From assembly GCA_030704425.1 (NCBI GenBank), contig JAPDHM010000001.1:372001-436000 (forward strand): a stretch of 64,000 nucleotides of DNA, given 5' to 3'. Source of the DNA: Rhodobacteraceae bacterium IMCC1909. GTDB lineage: Bacteria; Pseudomonadota; Alphaproteobacteria; Rhodobacterales; Rhodobacteraceae. The translations under genes and the position numbers were made by a program. Of the stretch, positions 25,865-34,261 are shown piece by piece. The first letter of the stretch is position 1. The number at the start of each line of letters is the position of its first letter. The notes beneath the pieces were generated by a model that searched no databases, was not told the origin of the DNA, and was given only the letters and a program-made list of their open reading frames with translations.

Positions 25865-27555
25865 AGGGTGCCCTCCCGCCACTTTGTTCCGTAGACGGCG
25901 TCAGCCTCGACGTCGCTCATTAATCCGTGCGCCACATCGCGGGCGATTGCCTCATGGCTGCGTTCATCGGCCTTGCCGTAGCCTCCACCTCCCGGTGTTT
26001 GTAGGCGTACAGCTTGCCCAGCTTTTAGAGTAATTCCACGCATCTTTGAGGTCAGCGGGGGGCTGTGCCATCCGTCATCTTGTTCGTATTGAAAAACATT
26101 GAGCGCAGCATCGCCACCGCCTGCGATTCCCTTGGGTGCGAAGCAACCACGCTCTCCGAAGAGGAAGGCTTCTGCGCCATTTTCTTCTAGAACTTCAATT
26201 TCATAGATCGCGCCTAAGCCGCCGCGATGCGCCCCAGCTCCTGCGCTATCGGGACGCAGAGCCCATGTTCGGAACATCACAGGATAGGCCGCTTCTAAAA
26301 TTTCCATTGGCGGAATTGTTGCGGTTGAAATTGGCGCGTTGCCATGGTTGAGGCCGTCTGTCTCGATAGAGCCGCCGTGACCGCCTCCGTAGAAGGAAAA
26401 CATGACCCATGGCTGGCCGTTTTTGCGCTTGCCTGCAATGGAAAGCGCATTGATTGTTCCGTATGCATTTGCAACCACTCGCTCCGGGGCAGCCTGCGCA
26501 AAGGCAGAAAATACAACGTCAATCATACGCAGGATGGTTTCCGTATATCCGCCCGTTGGCGCGGGGAACTTCGCGGCTAGAAGGCTGTCTTCGGGCACGA
26601 CGACCTCAATAGGGCGCATGACCCCAGCATTCGCAGGTAGCGCGGGAAAGATATGTTTGATTGCCACATAGGCTGTTGCCACGGCTGTCGGCAGGGCAAT
26701 GTTTACCGGACCGGCGCATTGAGGAGCTGAACCTGTGAAATCAAGAAGCATGGTGTCATCCTTGATTTCAAGAGCGATTTTGATCTTAAGCGGCGCATCA
26801 TTGATCCCGTCGTTATCCAGGTAATCTTCTGCTTCCCAGCGACCATCTGGCAGCTCCGTCAACTCTGAGCGCATGAGCGCCTCAGCGCGGTGGCCCAAAG
26901 CCTCAAGTGCGGCTGTGATCGTCACACCACCATATTCATCTAGCAGCTCATCCATCCGCGTCACACCAAGATCGAGCGCGCCCAACTGACCGTTGAGATC
27001 GCCCATGGCTGATTGTGGCAGGCGGGTGTTTCGCATCAAAATGTCGATGATGTCTTGGTTCACCTTGCCTGCACGCGCAAGTTTTACTGGTGGCAAGTTA
27101 AAGGCTTCTTGGAAAACATCGGTGGCGGCCGGGTTGTAATTGCCGGGAACAGCGCCGCCCACATCGTGCCAATGGCCGACCGAGGCGAGATAGCAAAACA
27201 GCTTACCAGCGTGATAATATGGACGCACCAAACGCATATCTGACAGATGTGTGCCGCCAATATGGGCATCATTGAATATGTAAATGTCACCATCTTGCAA
27301 ATCGCCGTCTTCGGCAGCTTTCTCGATCACCGCTTTGACCGCAAAAGACATCACACCAACGAATATTGGCAATCCCGATTTGCCTTGCACCAAAGTGTCG
27401 CCAGAGACCGCATGATAAACTCCGTGGCTGGCATCATGCGCCTCGGCGATGATGGGATTAAAGGCCGCACGAAAGAGGGTTGCGTCCATTTCATCTGCAA
27501 TTTGTTCCATCCTGCCCGCAAGCACCGATAGGGTTATTGGATCAATTTCACTCAT
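25861..27555 (-). CDS. hyuB: HyuB-type subunit of ATP-dependent hydantoinase/oxoprolinase family
   Basis: 564 residues from the ATG at 27555, overlapping the preceding stop. The start MSEIDPITLSVLAGRMEQIA and the blocks FNDAHIGGTHLSDMRLVRP, GHWHDVGGAVPGNYNP and the final LQTPGGGGYGKADER are diagnostic of HyuB/HydB. The His and Asp residues in the HIGGTH and HWHD motifs are the likely metal ligands. It forms the hydrolase with HyuA. Length is normal. Confidence 0.93.
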   Translation of the reverse strand: MSEIDPITLSVLAGRMEQIADEMDATLFRAAFNPIIAEAHDASHGVYHAVSGDTLVQGKSGLPIFVGVMSFAVKAVIEKAAEDGDLQDGDIYIFNDAHIGGTHLSDMRLVRPYYHAGKLFCYLASVGHWHDVGGAVPGNYNPAATDVFQEAFNLPPVKLARAGKVNQDIIDILMRNTRLPQSAMGDLNGQLGALDLGVTRMDELLDEYGGVTITAALEALGHRAEALMRSELTELPDGRWEAEDYLDNDGINDAPLKIKIALEIKDDTMLLDFTGSAPQCAGPVNIALPTAVATAYVAIKHIFPALPANAGVMRPIEVVVPEDSLLAAKFPAPTGGYTETILRMIDVVFSAFAQAAPERVVANAYGTINALSIAGKRKNGQPWVMFSFYGGGHGGSIETDGLNHGNAPISTATIPPMEILEAAYPVMFRTWALRPDSAGAGAHRGGLGAIYEIEVLEENGAEAFLFGERGCFAPKGIAGGGDAALNVFQYEQDDGWHSPPLTSKMRGITLKAGQAVRLQTPGGGGYGKADERSHEAIARDVAHGLMSDVEADAVYGTKWREGTL

Positions 27556-28118
27556 GTATTTGCCCTCACTTCGGCCATATCGTTCCAAACATCCTGCTTG
27601 GTAATCTTTCCATCAACGACTTCGAAGCGGTCAATAAAGCGGATACCTTCAAACCAGCTGCCATCGTGGTATTCGCCTTGCAGCGTGCCGCGGCAATATA
27701 CGATGGAGGCATCGTCTGGGCTCTGAAGTGCATCAAAACCTTCATATGTTTTCGTGACAAATTTGTAGCGTGGCTTCGACCATTGTATCAGCGCGTCAAG
27801 CGTCTTCATTGGCCCGGTGCCGGGGAAAGACATTGTAAAGTCCCGAGCCAACAGTGAGCTTGCCTTTGTCATATCACGCGCTTCCATCGCTGAGAGATAA
27901 TCTTTGATGATGAGCTCTGGGTCCAGCCTTGCCGCTGCCGGTCTGCGCTGGATACGACCGCGATAGTAATTTTCGGTTGGCATGTCATGGATCATGATCG
28001 TGACAAGCTCTGGGGTGGCTGGGACCACGAATCGCACAGCATCTGTCAAAGCCTGGCCAAGACGTTGTTTTTCTGATGAATTATAGCCTTCTAATACGTG
28101 CAATTCGACCACAGGCAT
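27552..28118 (-). CDS. 4-oxalocrotonate-tautomerase domain fused to a SnoaL-like domain
   Basis: 188 residues. Residues 1 to about 62 are a 4-OT-family tautomerase: MPVVELHVLEGYNSSEKQRL with the catalytic Pro2 exposed after Met removal. Residues from about 66 on form a SnoaL/NTF2-like domain (LIIKDYLSAMEARDMTKASS to GKITKQDVWND). Both parts are usually separate proteins; the fusion suggests keto-enol isomerisation and a second step on the same substrate, or SnoaL serving as a binding pocket. It is the first gene of the minus-strand operon, divergent from gntR. The intact frame and ATGA coupling to hyuB show it is functional. Confidence 0.85.
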   Translation of the reverse strand: MPVVELHVLEGYNSSEKQRLGQALTDAVRFVVPATPELVTIMIHDMPTENYYRGRIQRRPAAARLDPELIIKDYLSAMEARDMTKASSLLARDFTMSFPGTGPMKTLDALIQWSKPRYKFVTKTYEGFDALQSPDDASIVYCRGTLQGEYHDGSWFEGIRFIDRFEVVDGKITKQDVWNDMAEVRANT

Positions 28119-28152
28119 CGCCGTCTCCCTCGCATAAACTGTACTATCTGTA

Positions 28153-28167
28153 ATACATATATTGTAT
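28153..28167. promoter_or_regulatory. Candidate GntR operator in the divergent promoter region
   Basis: A perfect inverted repeat ATACA-TATAT-TGTAT lies 34 bases upstream of the tautomerase-fusion start, within the 144-base AT-rich region shared with gntR. HutC-type GntR proteins bind short AT-rich palindromes beside their own genes. Assignment is inferred from position and symmetry. Confidence 0.5.
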
Positions 28168-28262
28168 CTTTCCAGAATTTTTTTTCAGATCTTCTGAATA
28201 CTAATACTTGCTTTTGTAAGAAACATATTTACGCTCAACTGGGTACGGTTGAGGAATCATGA

Positions 28263-29063
28263 ATGCGGGCTGAGTCTGTTCAGATATTGCCAAAGGGGAC
28301 CAAGGCGCTCCGTGTTTACCTTTCAGTGCGCGATCAGATTACGGTCGGTGATTTGCGAGATGGTGAAACGCTGCCCAGCGAGCAGAAACTCGCCGAGGCT
28401 TTTGGTGTCAGTCGAGTCACTGTCCGTCGTGGGCTGGACGCATTGGCGCAGGGAGGCTTTATAGAGCGCCGGGCTGGAAGCGGAACGAAGGTTCGCGCCC
28501 GCCCAGCGGTGGCCCAGCGCGCTGCCATGAATTTCAACACACTCATGCCGCAACTGGTCGAGATGGGCCAAAAGACGACCGCGCGGCTGTTATCATTTAC
28601 CTACGGTGGCGCGCCCGATTTCGTTTCCCTCGCGCTGGGGTTTAAGCGAGATATTGAAGTTCAGATTGCGACGCGGGTTCGGCTTGCGGGCACTGTTCCA
28701 TTTTCTCATTTGACGACTTATGTGCCGGCTCAGATTGCGCAAAACTATTCCGAGAATGACCTGGCCACAACGCCGCTCTTTCAGCTTTTGGAGCGAAGTG
28801 GCGTGCAGATAAAGGAGGCGCATCAATCCGTAAGCGCAACTTTGGCCGGTCCTGAAGTGGCCAAGGCTCTTGATGTTGAAGTTGGCTCCGCATTGCTCTC
28901 ATTGCGGCGGGTTGTGCGGGATGTGCATGGAGACGGTGTCGAGTACCTAGCAGGGCTCTACAGACCGGATATGTTCCGGCTCGAAATGCCGCTCATGCGT
29001 GTTGGGCATGGCTCCGCGCGCCATTGGGAACCTGCCATTGGCAAGGATGAGGGCGGCATATGA
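28263..29063 (+). CDS. GntR-family (HutC type) transcriptional regulator
   Basis: 266 residues. N-terminal winged helix: LPSEQKLAEAFGVSRVTVRR (about 37-56). C-terminal UTRA effector domain, from about residue 95 to 245, with the usual ALLSLRRVVRDVHGDGVEYL segment. GAGGAATC is the ribosome-binding site. It is divergent from the tautomerase/hyuBA operon and is the first gene of the aconitase/TRAP operon, whose next gene starts inside its stop codon (ATGA). It therefore very likely controls both arms. The ligand would be the substrate or an intermediate. Confidence 0.9.
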   Translation: MRAESVQILPKGTKALRVYLSVRDQITVGDLRDGETLPSEQKLAEAFGVSRVTVRRGLDALAQGGFIERRAGSGTKVRARPAVAQRAAMNFNTLMPQLVEMGQKTTARLLSFTYGGAPDFVSLALGFKRDIEVQIATRVRLAGTVPFSHLTTYVPAQIAQNYSENDLATTPLFQLLERSGVQIKEAHQSVSATLAGPEVAKALDVEVGSALLSLRRVVRDVHGDGVEYLAGLYRPDMFRLEMPLMRVGHGSARHWEPAIGKDEGGI

Positions 29064-30466
29064 AGCCGATTTCTCAAACCATGTTGGACAAGCTCTGGAC
29101 TGCGCATGAAGTGTTGCGGCGTGAGGACGGTGTTTCGCTGCTTTGGATTGACCGCCATCTGGTTCATGAGGGGTCGCATCATGCTTTTGCCAAACTCAAA
29201 GAGCGGGGACTATCTGTTTGCGAGCCAGATCTGACGTTTGCTTTCGTTGACCATTATGCGCCGACGCGACGCAGTTTTCAGACCTGTGACCCGCAGATAT
29301 TAGGCATGATCCAGACACTGCGCCAGAACACCCATGATCATGGGGTCCGCCTCTATGATCTGGATGATCCAAGGCAGGGCATCGCCCATGTGGTAGGGCC
29401 AGAAGAGGGCTTAACGCTGCCCGGTTTGCTCATCAATTGCGGCGATAGCCATACGTCAACCCACGGTGCCTTTGGTGCGCTGGCCTTTGGTATTGGCGCG
29501 ACAGAAGTGGCCCATGTGCTGGCCACGCAAACCATATGGCAGCGCAAACCAAAATCCATGCGCATAAGCGTCGAAGGCGCCTTGGGTTTCGGCGTCGCGG
29601 CTAAGGATATAGCCCTTGGCTGGATTGGGAAGCTCGGAACTGATGGGGCGCAAGGCTATGCCGTGGAATACGCAGGCGCCGTCATCAGAGGTCTGTCCAT
29701 GGAAGGCCGGATGACGCTGTGCAACATGTCGATTGAGGGCGGCGCACGATTTGGGATCATAGCGCCAGACGAGACAACCTTCGCTTATATCAAAGACCGT
29801 CCCTTTGCCCCGAAAGCTGAGGCATGGAAACAAGTCTGTGCGGACTGGCGCGCGCTTTCCAGCGATAAAGATGCTCAGTTTGACCGTGAGGTGGTGTTGG
29901 ATGCCTCTGAGATCGCGCCGACAGTGACTTGGGGCACCAGTCCAGAGCAAGCGCTGCCGATAACGGCCGCAGTGCCGGTGGCGGATGATGTGACGCCCGC
30001 CAAACGGGAGGCTGTCTGTGATGCGCTCGAGTATATGGGGCTCAAGGCTGGTCATAAGCTTGAGGGCACGGCAGTAGATCAAGTCTTTATCGGCTCTTGC
30101 ACCAATGGGCGAATAGAGGACTTGCGCGAAGCGGCGCATGTGCTCAAGGGCCGTAAGGCAAAGATACCTGGTCAGGTCTCTCCCGGTTCTGCCAAGGTCA
30201 AAGCTCAGGCTGAAGCGGAGGGGCTTGACCAGATATTCAGGTCAGCTGGCCTGGATTGGGTCGACTCTGGTTGCTCAATGTGTGTTGGGATGAATGGTGA
30301 TCTTGTTGAGAAAGGCCAGCGCTGCGCATCCTCAACCAACCGCAATTTCAAGGGGCGCCAAGGGCGCGGCGCGCGCACACATCTCATGAGCCCGGCGATG
30401 GTTGCTGCGGCTTCAGTAACGGGCATGCTAACGGATGTGCGCCGGCTTCTTGAGGGGCGCCAGTGA
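29060..30466 (+). CDS. Aconitase-family hydro-lyase, large subunit (LeuC-like)
   Basis: 468 residues, the length of isopropylmalate isomerase LeuC. It has VDHYAPT, the CGDSHTSTHGAFGALAFGIG block, and Cys residues for a [4Fe-4S] cluster in CGDSH, IGSCTNGR and SGCSMCVGMN. The family dehydrates or hydrates malate/maleate-type acids: isopropylmalate, citraconate, 2,3-dimethylmaleate. The catabolic setting (GntR, TRAP transporter, HyuAB, lyase) argues against leucine synthesis. I infer hydration of a maleate derivative to feed the lyase at 22322-23188. Confidence 0.9.
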   Translation: MKPISQTMLDKLWTAHEVLRREDGVSLLWIDRHLVHEGSHHAFAKLKERGLSVCEPDLTFAFVDHYAPTRRSFQTCDPQILGMIQTLRQNTHDHGVRLYDLDDPRQGIAHVVGPEEGLTLPGLLINCGDSHTSTHGAFGALAFGIGATEVAHVLATQTIWQRKPKSMRISVEGALGFGVAAKDIALGWIGKLGTDGAQGYAVEYAGAVIRGLSMEGRMTLCNMSIEGGARFGIIAPDETTFAYIKDRPFAPKAEAWKQVCADWRALSSDKDAQFDREVVLDASEIAPTVTWGTSPEQALPITAAVPVADDVTPAKREAVCDALEYMGLKAGHKLEGTAVDQVFIGSCTNGRIEDLREAAHVLKGRKAKIPGQVSPGSAKVKAQAEAEGLDQIFRSAGLDWVDSGCSMCVGMNGDLVEKGQRCASSTNRNFKGRQGRGARTHLMSPAMVAAASVTGMLTDVRRLLEGRQ

Positions 30467-31077
30467 TGGCTGGCTGGAGCACACATATAGGCATGGCCGT
30501 GTGTCTGCCACAGGCGAATATCGATACCGACCAACTGATCCCTGCGCGCTTTATGTCAGTGCCACGGGCGCAAGGTTACGGGCGCTTTCTTTTGCATGAC
30601 ATGCGCCGCGAGGAGGCGGGTGATTTGAAGGCTGATTTCCCGTTCAATGCCCAGGAAGGCATGAGCGTGTTGATCGCGGGCCGTAATTTTGGCAGCGGAT
30701 CCTCGCGGGAGGCAGCGGTCTATGCGCTGGTTGATTCAGGCATCCGTGCCGTGTTTGCGCCAAGTTTTGGGGATATTTTTGCGTCAAATGCCGTGAACAA
30801 TGGGTTGCTACCGGCTCAGATTGACGAAGCTACTTACGAGACACTTTCGCAGACCTTAGAGCGGAGGCCACAAACCATCACGATAGATCTTGGCGCCCGC
30901 AGTCTTCAGCTCGGGTCTGTTGGGGCGCGTTTCTCAATCGATGACAGTTGGGCGCTGAAATTGATCAATGGCTGGGACGACATTGATCTTACGCGCCATC
31001 ACAGGGCGGCCATCGCTGCATTCAAAAATACTCGATATCAAACCACCGCTTGGGCCTGGCCCAACGGCGCGGATTGA
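30466..31077 (+). CDS. Aconitase-family hydro-lyase, small subunit (LeuD-like)
   Basis: 203 residues, starting at the ATG that overlaps the last base of the large-subunit stop (a GTG three bases upstream is possible). It has the swivelling-domain signature NFGSGSSREAAVYALVDSGI and the N-terminal NIDTDQLIPARFM. It forms the active hydro-lyase with the preceding gene. It contains the loop that fixes substrate side-chain specificity, but I cannot assign the substrate from it. Confidence 0.9.
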   Translation: MAGWSTHIGMAVCLPQANIDTDQLIPARFMSVPRAQGYGRFLLHDMRREEAGDLKADFPFNAQEGMSVLIAGRNFGSGSSREAAVYALVDSGIRAVFAPSFGDIFASNAVNNGLLPAQIDEATYETLSQTLERRPQTITIDLGARSLQLGSVGARFSIDDSWALKLINGWDDIDLTRHHRAAIAAFKNTRYQTTAWAWPNGAD

Positions 31078-31137
31078 AAAAGCCGCCATTTGCGCGGGCA
31101 ATGGGGGTGCAAGCCTCAAAACAGGGAGAAAGAAACG

Positions 31138-32151
31138 ATGAAGATGAAACTACTGGGGAGCCTCCTAGCCGGGGCCACACTCGTTGCGGGCACGCTTAAA
31201 GCTGAAGAGACAATATCGGCCGTGCACGCATTTCCTGAAACTCTAATTTACACAAAGAGCTTTTTGAGCTTTGTCGATAAGGTCAATGCAAAAGGCGCGG
31301 GCGTGATCCAGATTGACGTTCGCGGTGGGCCTGAAGCGATTGGCATGTTCCAGCAGCCTGACGCTGTGCGCGATGGTATCGTCGATATGGTCTATACGCC
31401 CGGCTCGTTTTACGGAGGGGCTCTTCCAGAGAAAGACGCTATGGTGTCCTCAAATCTGACAGCGGTTGAAACGCGTAAAAATGGTGGCACTGCGTTTATC
31501 GACCAGATCCATCAAGAAAAAATGGGCCTTAAGTACCTCGGTTGGTTCGACAGTGGTGTTTGCTACAATCTGTGGACGCGTGAGGAACCCACCTTCGATG
31601 CGGCGGGCAATCTCGAAGTCAATGGTTTGAAGCTACGTGGGAATAATGTTTATAATGCATTCTTCACTAACTATCTCGGCGCGCAGGTCATTGATTTGCC
31701 AACAGGTGAAGTCTACTCTGCGCTTCAGCGGGGCGTTGTCGATGCGACAGGTTGGACCCAGATTGGCCTGATTGATCTTAAGTGGAACGAGTTTTTGAAC
31801 TACCGCATCGAACCTTGCTTCTTTTCGACAGATCTCGGTGTGATTGTGAACAACGAAAAGTGGAACTCGCTTTCTGATGAGGCCAAGAAAATCCTTCAAG
31901 ATGTGGCAATTCAGCACGAGCAAGACAGTGTTAAAGCCTTGCGCGCCAAGCGGGATGACGACTTTGCCGCGCTTGATGCTGCGGGCATGAAAGTCGTGTC
32001 GCTCGAAGGCACAGCAAAAGCCAATTACCTTGCCGCGGCACGGGAAAAAACATTGGAGCGTATGAAGGAAGTTATGTCCGGACAGCCCGGCGGCACAGGC
32101 AATTATGATCGCTTGGTTGAGCTGTTTTACGATCTCGATGCAGCAAAATAA
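31138..32151 (+). CDS. dctP: TRAP transporter periplasmic substrate-binding protein, DctP type
   Basis: 337 residues from the ATG at 31138 behind GGGAGA; a longer in-frame start at 31090 is rejected. A signal peptide ends near LKA. The family core LKLRGNNVYNAFFTNYLGAQ contains the conserved Arg that binds the carboxylate of the ligand, followed by LPTGEVYSALQRGVVDATG. This indicates an organic acid or similar anionic ligand. It is placed with DctQ and DctM in the GntR operon, so it probably delivers the pathway substrate. Confidence 0.92.
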   Translation: MKMKLLGSLLAGATLVAGTLKAEETISAVHAFPETLIYTKSFLSFVDKVNAKGAGVIQIDVRGGPEAIGMFQQPDAVRDGIVDMVYTPGSFYGGALPEKDAMVSSNLTAVETRKNGGTAFIDQIHQEKMGLKYLGWFDSGVCYNLWTREEPTFDAAGNLEVNGLKLRGNNVYNAFFTNYLGAQVIDLPTGEVYSALQRGVVDATGWTQIGLIDLKWNEFLNYRIEPCFFSTDLGVIVNNEKWNSLSDEAKKILQDVAIQHEQDSVKALRAKRDDDFAALDAAGMKVVSLEGTAKANYLAAAREKTLERMKEVMSGQPGGTGNYDRLVELFYDLDAAK

Positions 32152-32159
32152 GCCCTTTC

Positions 32160-32187
32160 GCAGGTCCACCCTTTCGGGTGGACCTGC
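32160..32187 (+). terminator. Strong hairpin between dctP and dctQ
   Basis: A perfect 12-bp stem (GCAGGTCCACCC with GGGTGGACCTGC) with loop TTTC stands in the 57-base gap. No T-run follows, so it is more likely a partial terminator or mRNA 3'-end stabiliser that lifts binding-protein levels over the membrane subunits than a full stop. Confidence 0.7.
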
Positions 32188-32208
32188 GTTGTTCATGAAA
32201 GACGATCT

Positions 32209-32709
32209 ATGATCAATACCACATATAGAATACTGCTATACGTGATGGCCGGGATTTCGGGTCTCACATTGGTCTGGATTATGGTGTCTGTGATCGCTTC
32301 GGTGTTGATGCGCAATTTTGGGCTTCAGCCTTTTGCTTGGCTTTTTACTTCAGCAGAATATGGTCTTCTATACATGACGATGTTGGGTGCACCCTGGCTG
32401 GTCCGTGAGAAAGGGCATGTTCATATCGAATTGCTCACATCCGCCTTGTCAGAGGGGCCGCGCCAATTCCTGAGCCGCGCTGTTGCGCTCGCCTGCGTTG
32501 TGGTCTGTGCAATTCTCGCATGGAAAGGAATAGAGCTGGTGTTGACCAATCTGGAACGCGGCGACTTTGATACCCGCGCCTATTACTATCCGCGCTGGCT
32601 GCTCAGCATTACTTTTCCGCTCTCATTTGGCCTAATGGCCGTCGAATTTTCCCGTTTCGTCTTTGGCTCCAAGCTGATGCATAGCGGTGAAGCTGGGATA
32701 CATGAATAA
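32209..32709 (+). CDS. dctQ: TRAP transporter small membrane subunit, DctQ type
   Basis: 166 residues with four membrane segments, as in DctQ. Typical features are VLMRNFGLQPFAW at the start of the second segment and the MTMLGAPWLVREKGHVHIEL stretch. It is downstream of dctP and overlaps dctM by one base (TAATG). Confidence 0.9.
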   Translation: MINTTYRILLYVMAGISGLTLVWIMVSVIASVLMRNFGLQPFAWLFTSAEYGLLYMTMLGAPWLVREKGHVHIELLTSALSEGPRQFLSRAVALACVVVCAILAWKGIELVLTNLERGDFDTRAYYYPRWLLSITFPLSFGLMAVEFSRFVFGSKLMHSGEAGIHE

Positions 32710-34016
32710 TGGAATGGTTTGAGGCGCTCGCCCTGCTGCTCGGCACAATTATGCTTCTCATGGCAGTTGGCATGCCCATAGCTCTAGCCTTTTTGGCAGC
32801 CAATATCATCGGTGCATGGGTGTTCATGGGTGGAGAGCGTGGCATCACCCAACTTTTAAACAACGGGCTTGGCTCGCTTACAAAATACGCGCTGATGCCG
32901 ATCCCATTGTTTTTACTTATGGGGGAAATATTCTTCCATACGGGACTTGGTGGCCGTATGTTCACTGCAATTGACAAATTGCTAGGTCGCCTTCCGGGGC
33001 GCTTAAGTTATGTAACAGTTTTGGGCGGTACTGCTTTTTCAACCTTGTCGGGCTCGTCCATGGGGTCAACCGCGCTTTTAGGGTCGCTAATGGTTCCAGA
33101 GATGAGCCGTCGTGGCTATAAATCCCATATGAGTATTGGCCCGATCCTGGGAACAGGAGGTCTGGCGATTATTATTCCGCCATCGGCTTTGGCTGTTCTT
33201 CTCGCAACGCTGGCGCAGATTGATGTGGCGGCTCTGCTGCTTGCGGGTGTGATACCGGGTCTCGTTCTTGCTGGTTTTTATATCGCCACCATTTGGGTTC
33301 AGACTCAGATCGACCCAACGGCCGCGCCAGCCTATGAGGTTGAACGGCTGTCTTTTGCCAAAAAGATTGGCCTGCTCCTGCGGGAGGTCATCCCAATGGT
33401 GAGTGTGATGATCATTATCATTGTGCTGATGATCCAGGGTTTTGTGACCCCTTCGGAAGCCGCTGCCTTTGGCGCTTTGGGTGTACTTATTCTTGCAGCA
33501 GTGTTTCATTGTCTCACTTGGGAGGCTATGAAAAAGTCTGTCATCGGGGCTTTGAGGGTAACAATCATGGCTTATTTGATTGTCTTCGGGTCGGCAACAT
33601 TCAGTCAGCTGCTCGCTTTCTCGGGTGCGTCGCGTGGGCTGGTCAGCTGGGCGACCAGTTTTGATTTGGCGCCCCTGGCCATGCTGATGGTGATGTTTGC
33701 TGTGCTATTGCTGCTGGGCATGTTCATGGAGCAGATCTCAATTATGCTGCTGACTGTGCCGATCTTTTTCCCTCTGGCCCAAACACTCGGTTTTGATCTG
33801 ATTTGGTTTGCGCTGATCATGCTGCTCTCCTTGGAGATTAGCTTTACAACCCCACCATTCGGGCTGTTATTGTTCGTGATGAAGGGGGTATCTCCGCCAG
33901 AAACGACGATGCGAGAGATATACACCTCAGCTTTCCCCTACATATTTTGCTCGCTATTACTAGTGATATTGCTGATTGTCTTTCCACAAATAGCGCTGTG
34001 GTTGCCGGCATTGTGA
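32709..34016 (+). CDS. dctM: TRAP transporter large membrane subunit, DctM type
   Basis: 435 residues, about twelve membrane segments. DctM hallmarks include MPIPLFLLMGEIFFHTGLGG, GGTAFSTLSGSSMGSTALLG and the GPILGTGGLAIIIPPSALAV stretch. It couples sodium gradient to import with DctPQ. Last gene of the GntR-led plus-strand operon. Confidence 0.93.
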   Translation: MEWFEALALLLGTIMLLMAVGMPIALAFLAANIIGAWVFMGGERGITQLLNNGLGSLTKYALMPIPLFLLMGEIFFHTGLGGRMFTAIDKLLGRLPGRLSYVTVLGGTAFSTLSGSSMGSTALLGSLMVPEMSRRGYKSHMSIGPILGTGGLAIIIPPSALAVLLATLAQIDVAALLLAGVIPGLVLAGFYIATIWVQTQIDPTAAPAYEVERLSFAKKIGLLLREVIPMVSVMIIIIVLMIQGFVTPSEAAAFGALGVLILAAVFHCLTWEAMKKSVIGALRVTIMAYLIVFGSATFSQLLAFSGASRGLVSWATSFDLAPLAMLMVMFAVLLLLGMFMEQISIMLLTVPIFFPLAQTLGFDLIWFALIMLLSLEISFTTPPFGLLLFVMKGVSPPETTMREIYTSAFPYIFCSLLLVILLIVFPQIALWLPAL

Positions 34017-34261
34017 ATGGGCAGCAAAGCCGAAAGCACACCATTGCTGGGACGGTTGAAACGGCACCATTTTCTGAGTTAATATATTGATTATGAATAA
34101 TTTTTAATAAATATAGCCATATTCTATTTTGAGGCATATGTTTTTGTTTGCATTGGTCGAAAATGTCGAGAGTTTCAGTTTCTCCACCGCCAAAATTTTA
34201 CCGTTTGATAAAAAAATAATCTGTGCAATAGTGATTCTGTAATTTGATCTACGGAGGATCT

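Noticed and set aside
29060-31077. leuC/leuD for leucine biosynthesis
   Set aside because: No leuA or leuB nearby, and the genes are coupled to a GntR regulator and a TRAP transporter opposite HyuBA and a lyase, so a catabolic hydro-lyase is more likely.
34150-34165. RutR half-site (TTGGTCGAAA) upstream of preT
   Set aside because: Only one half matches the consensus and the other arm is not symmetric; too weak to call an operator.
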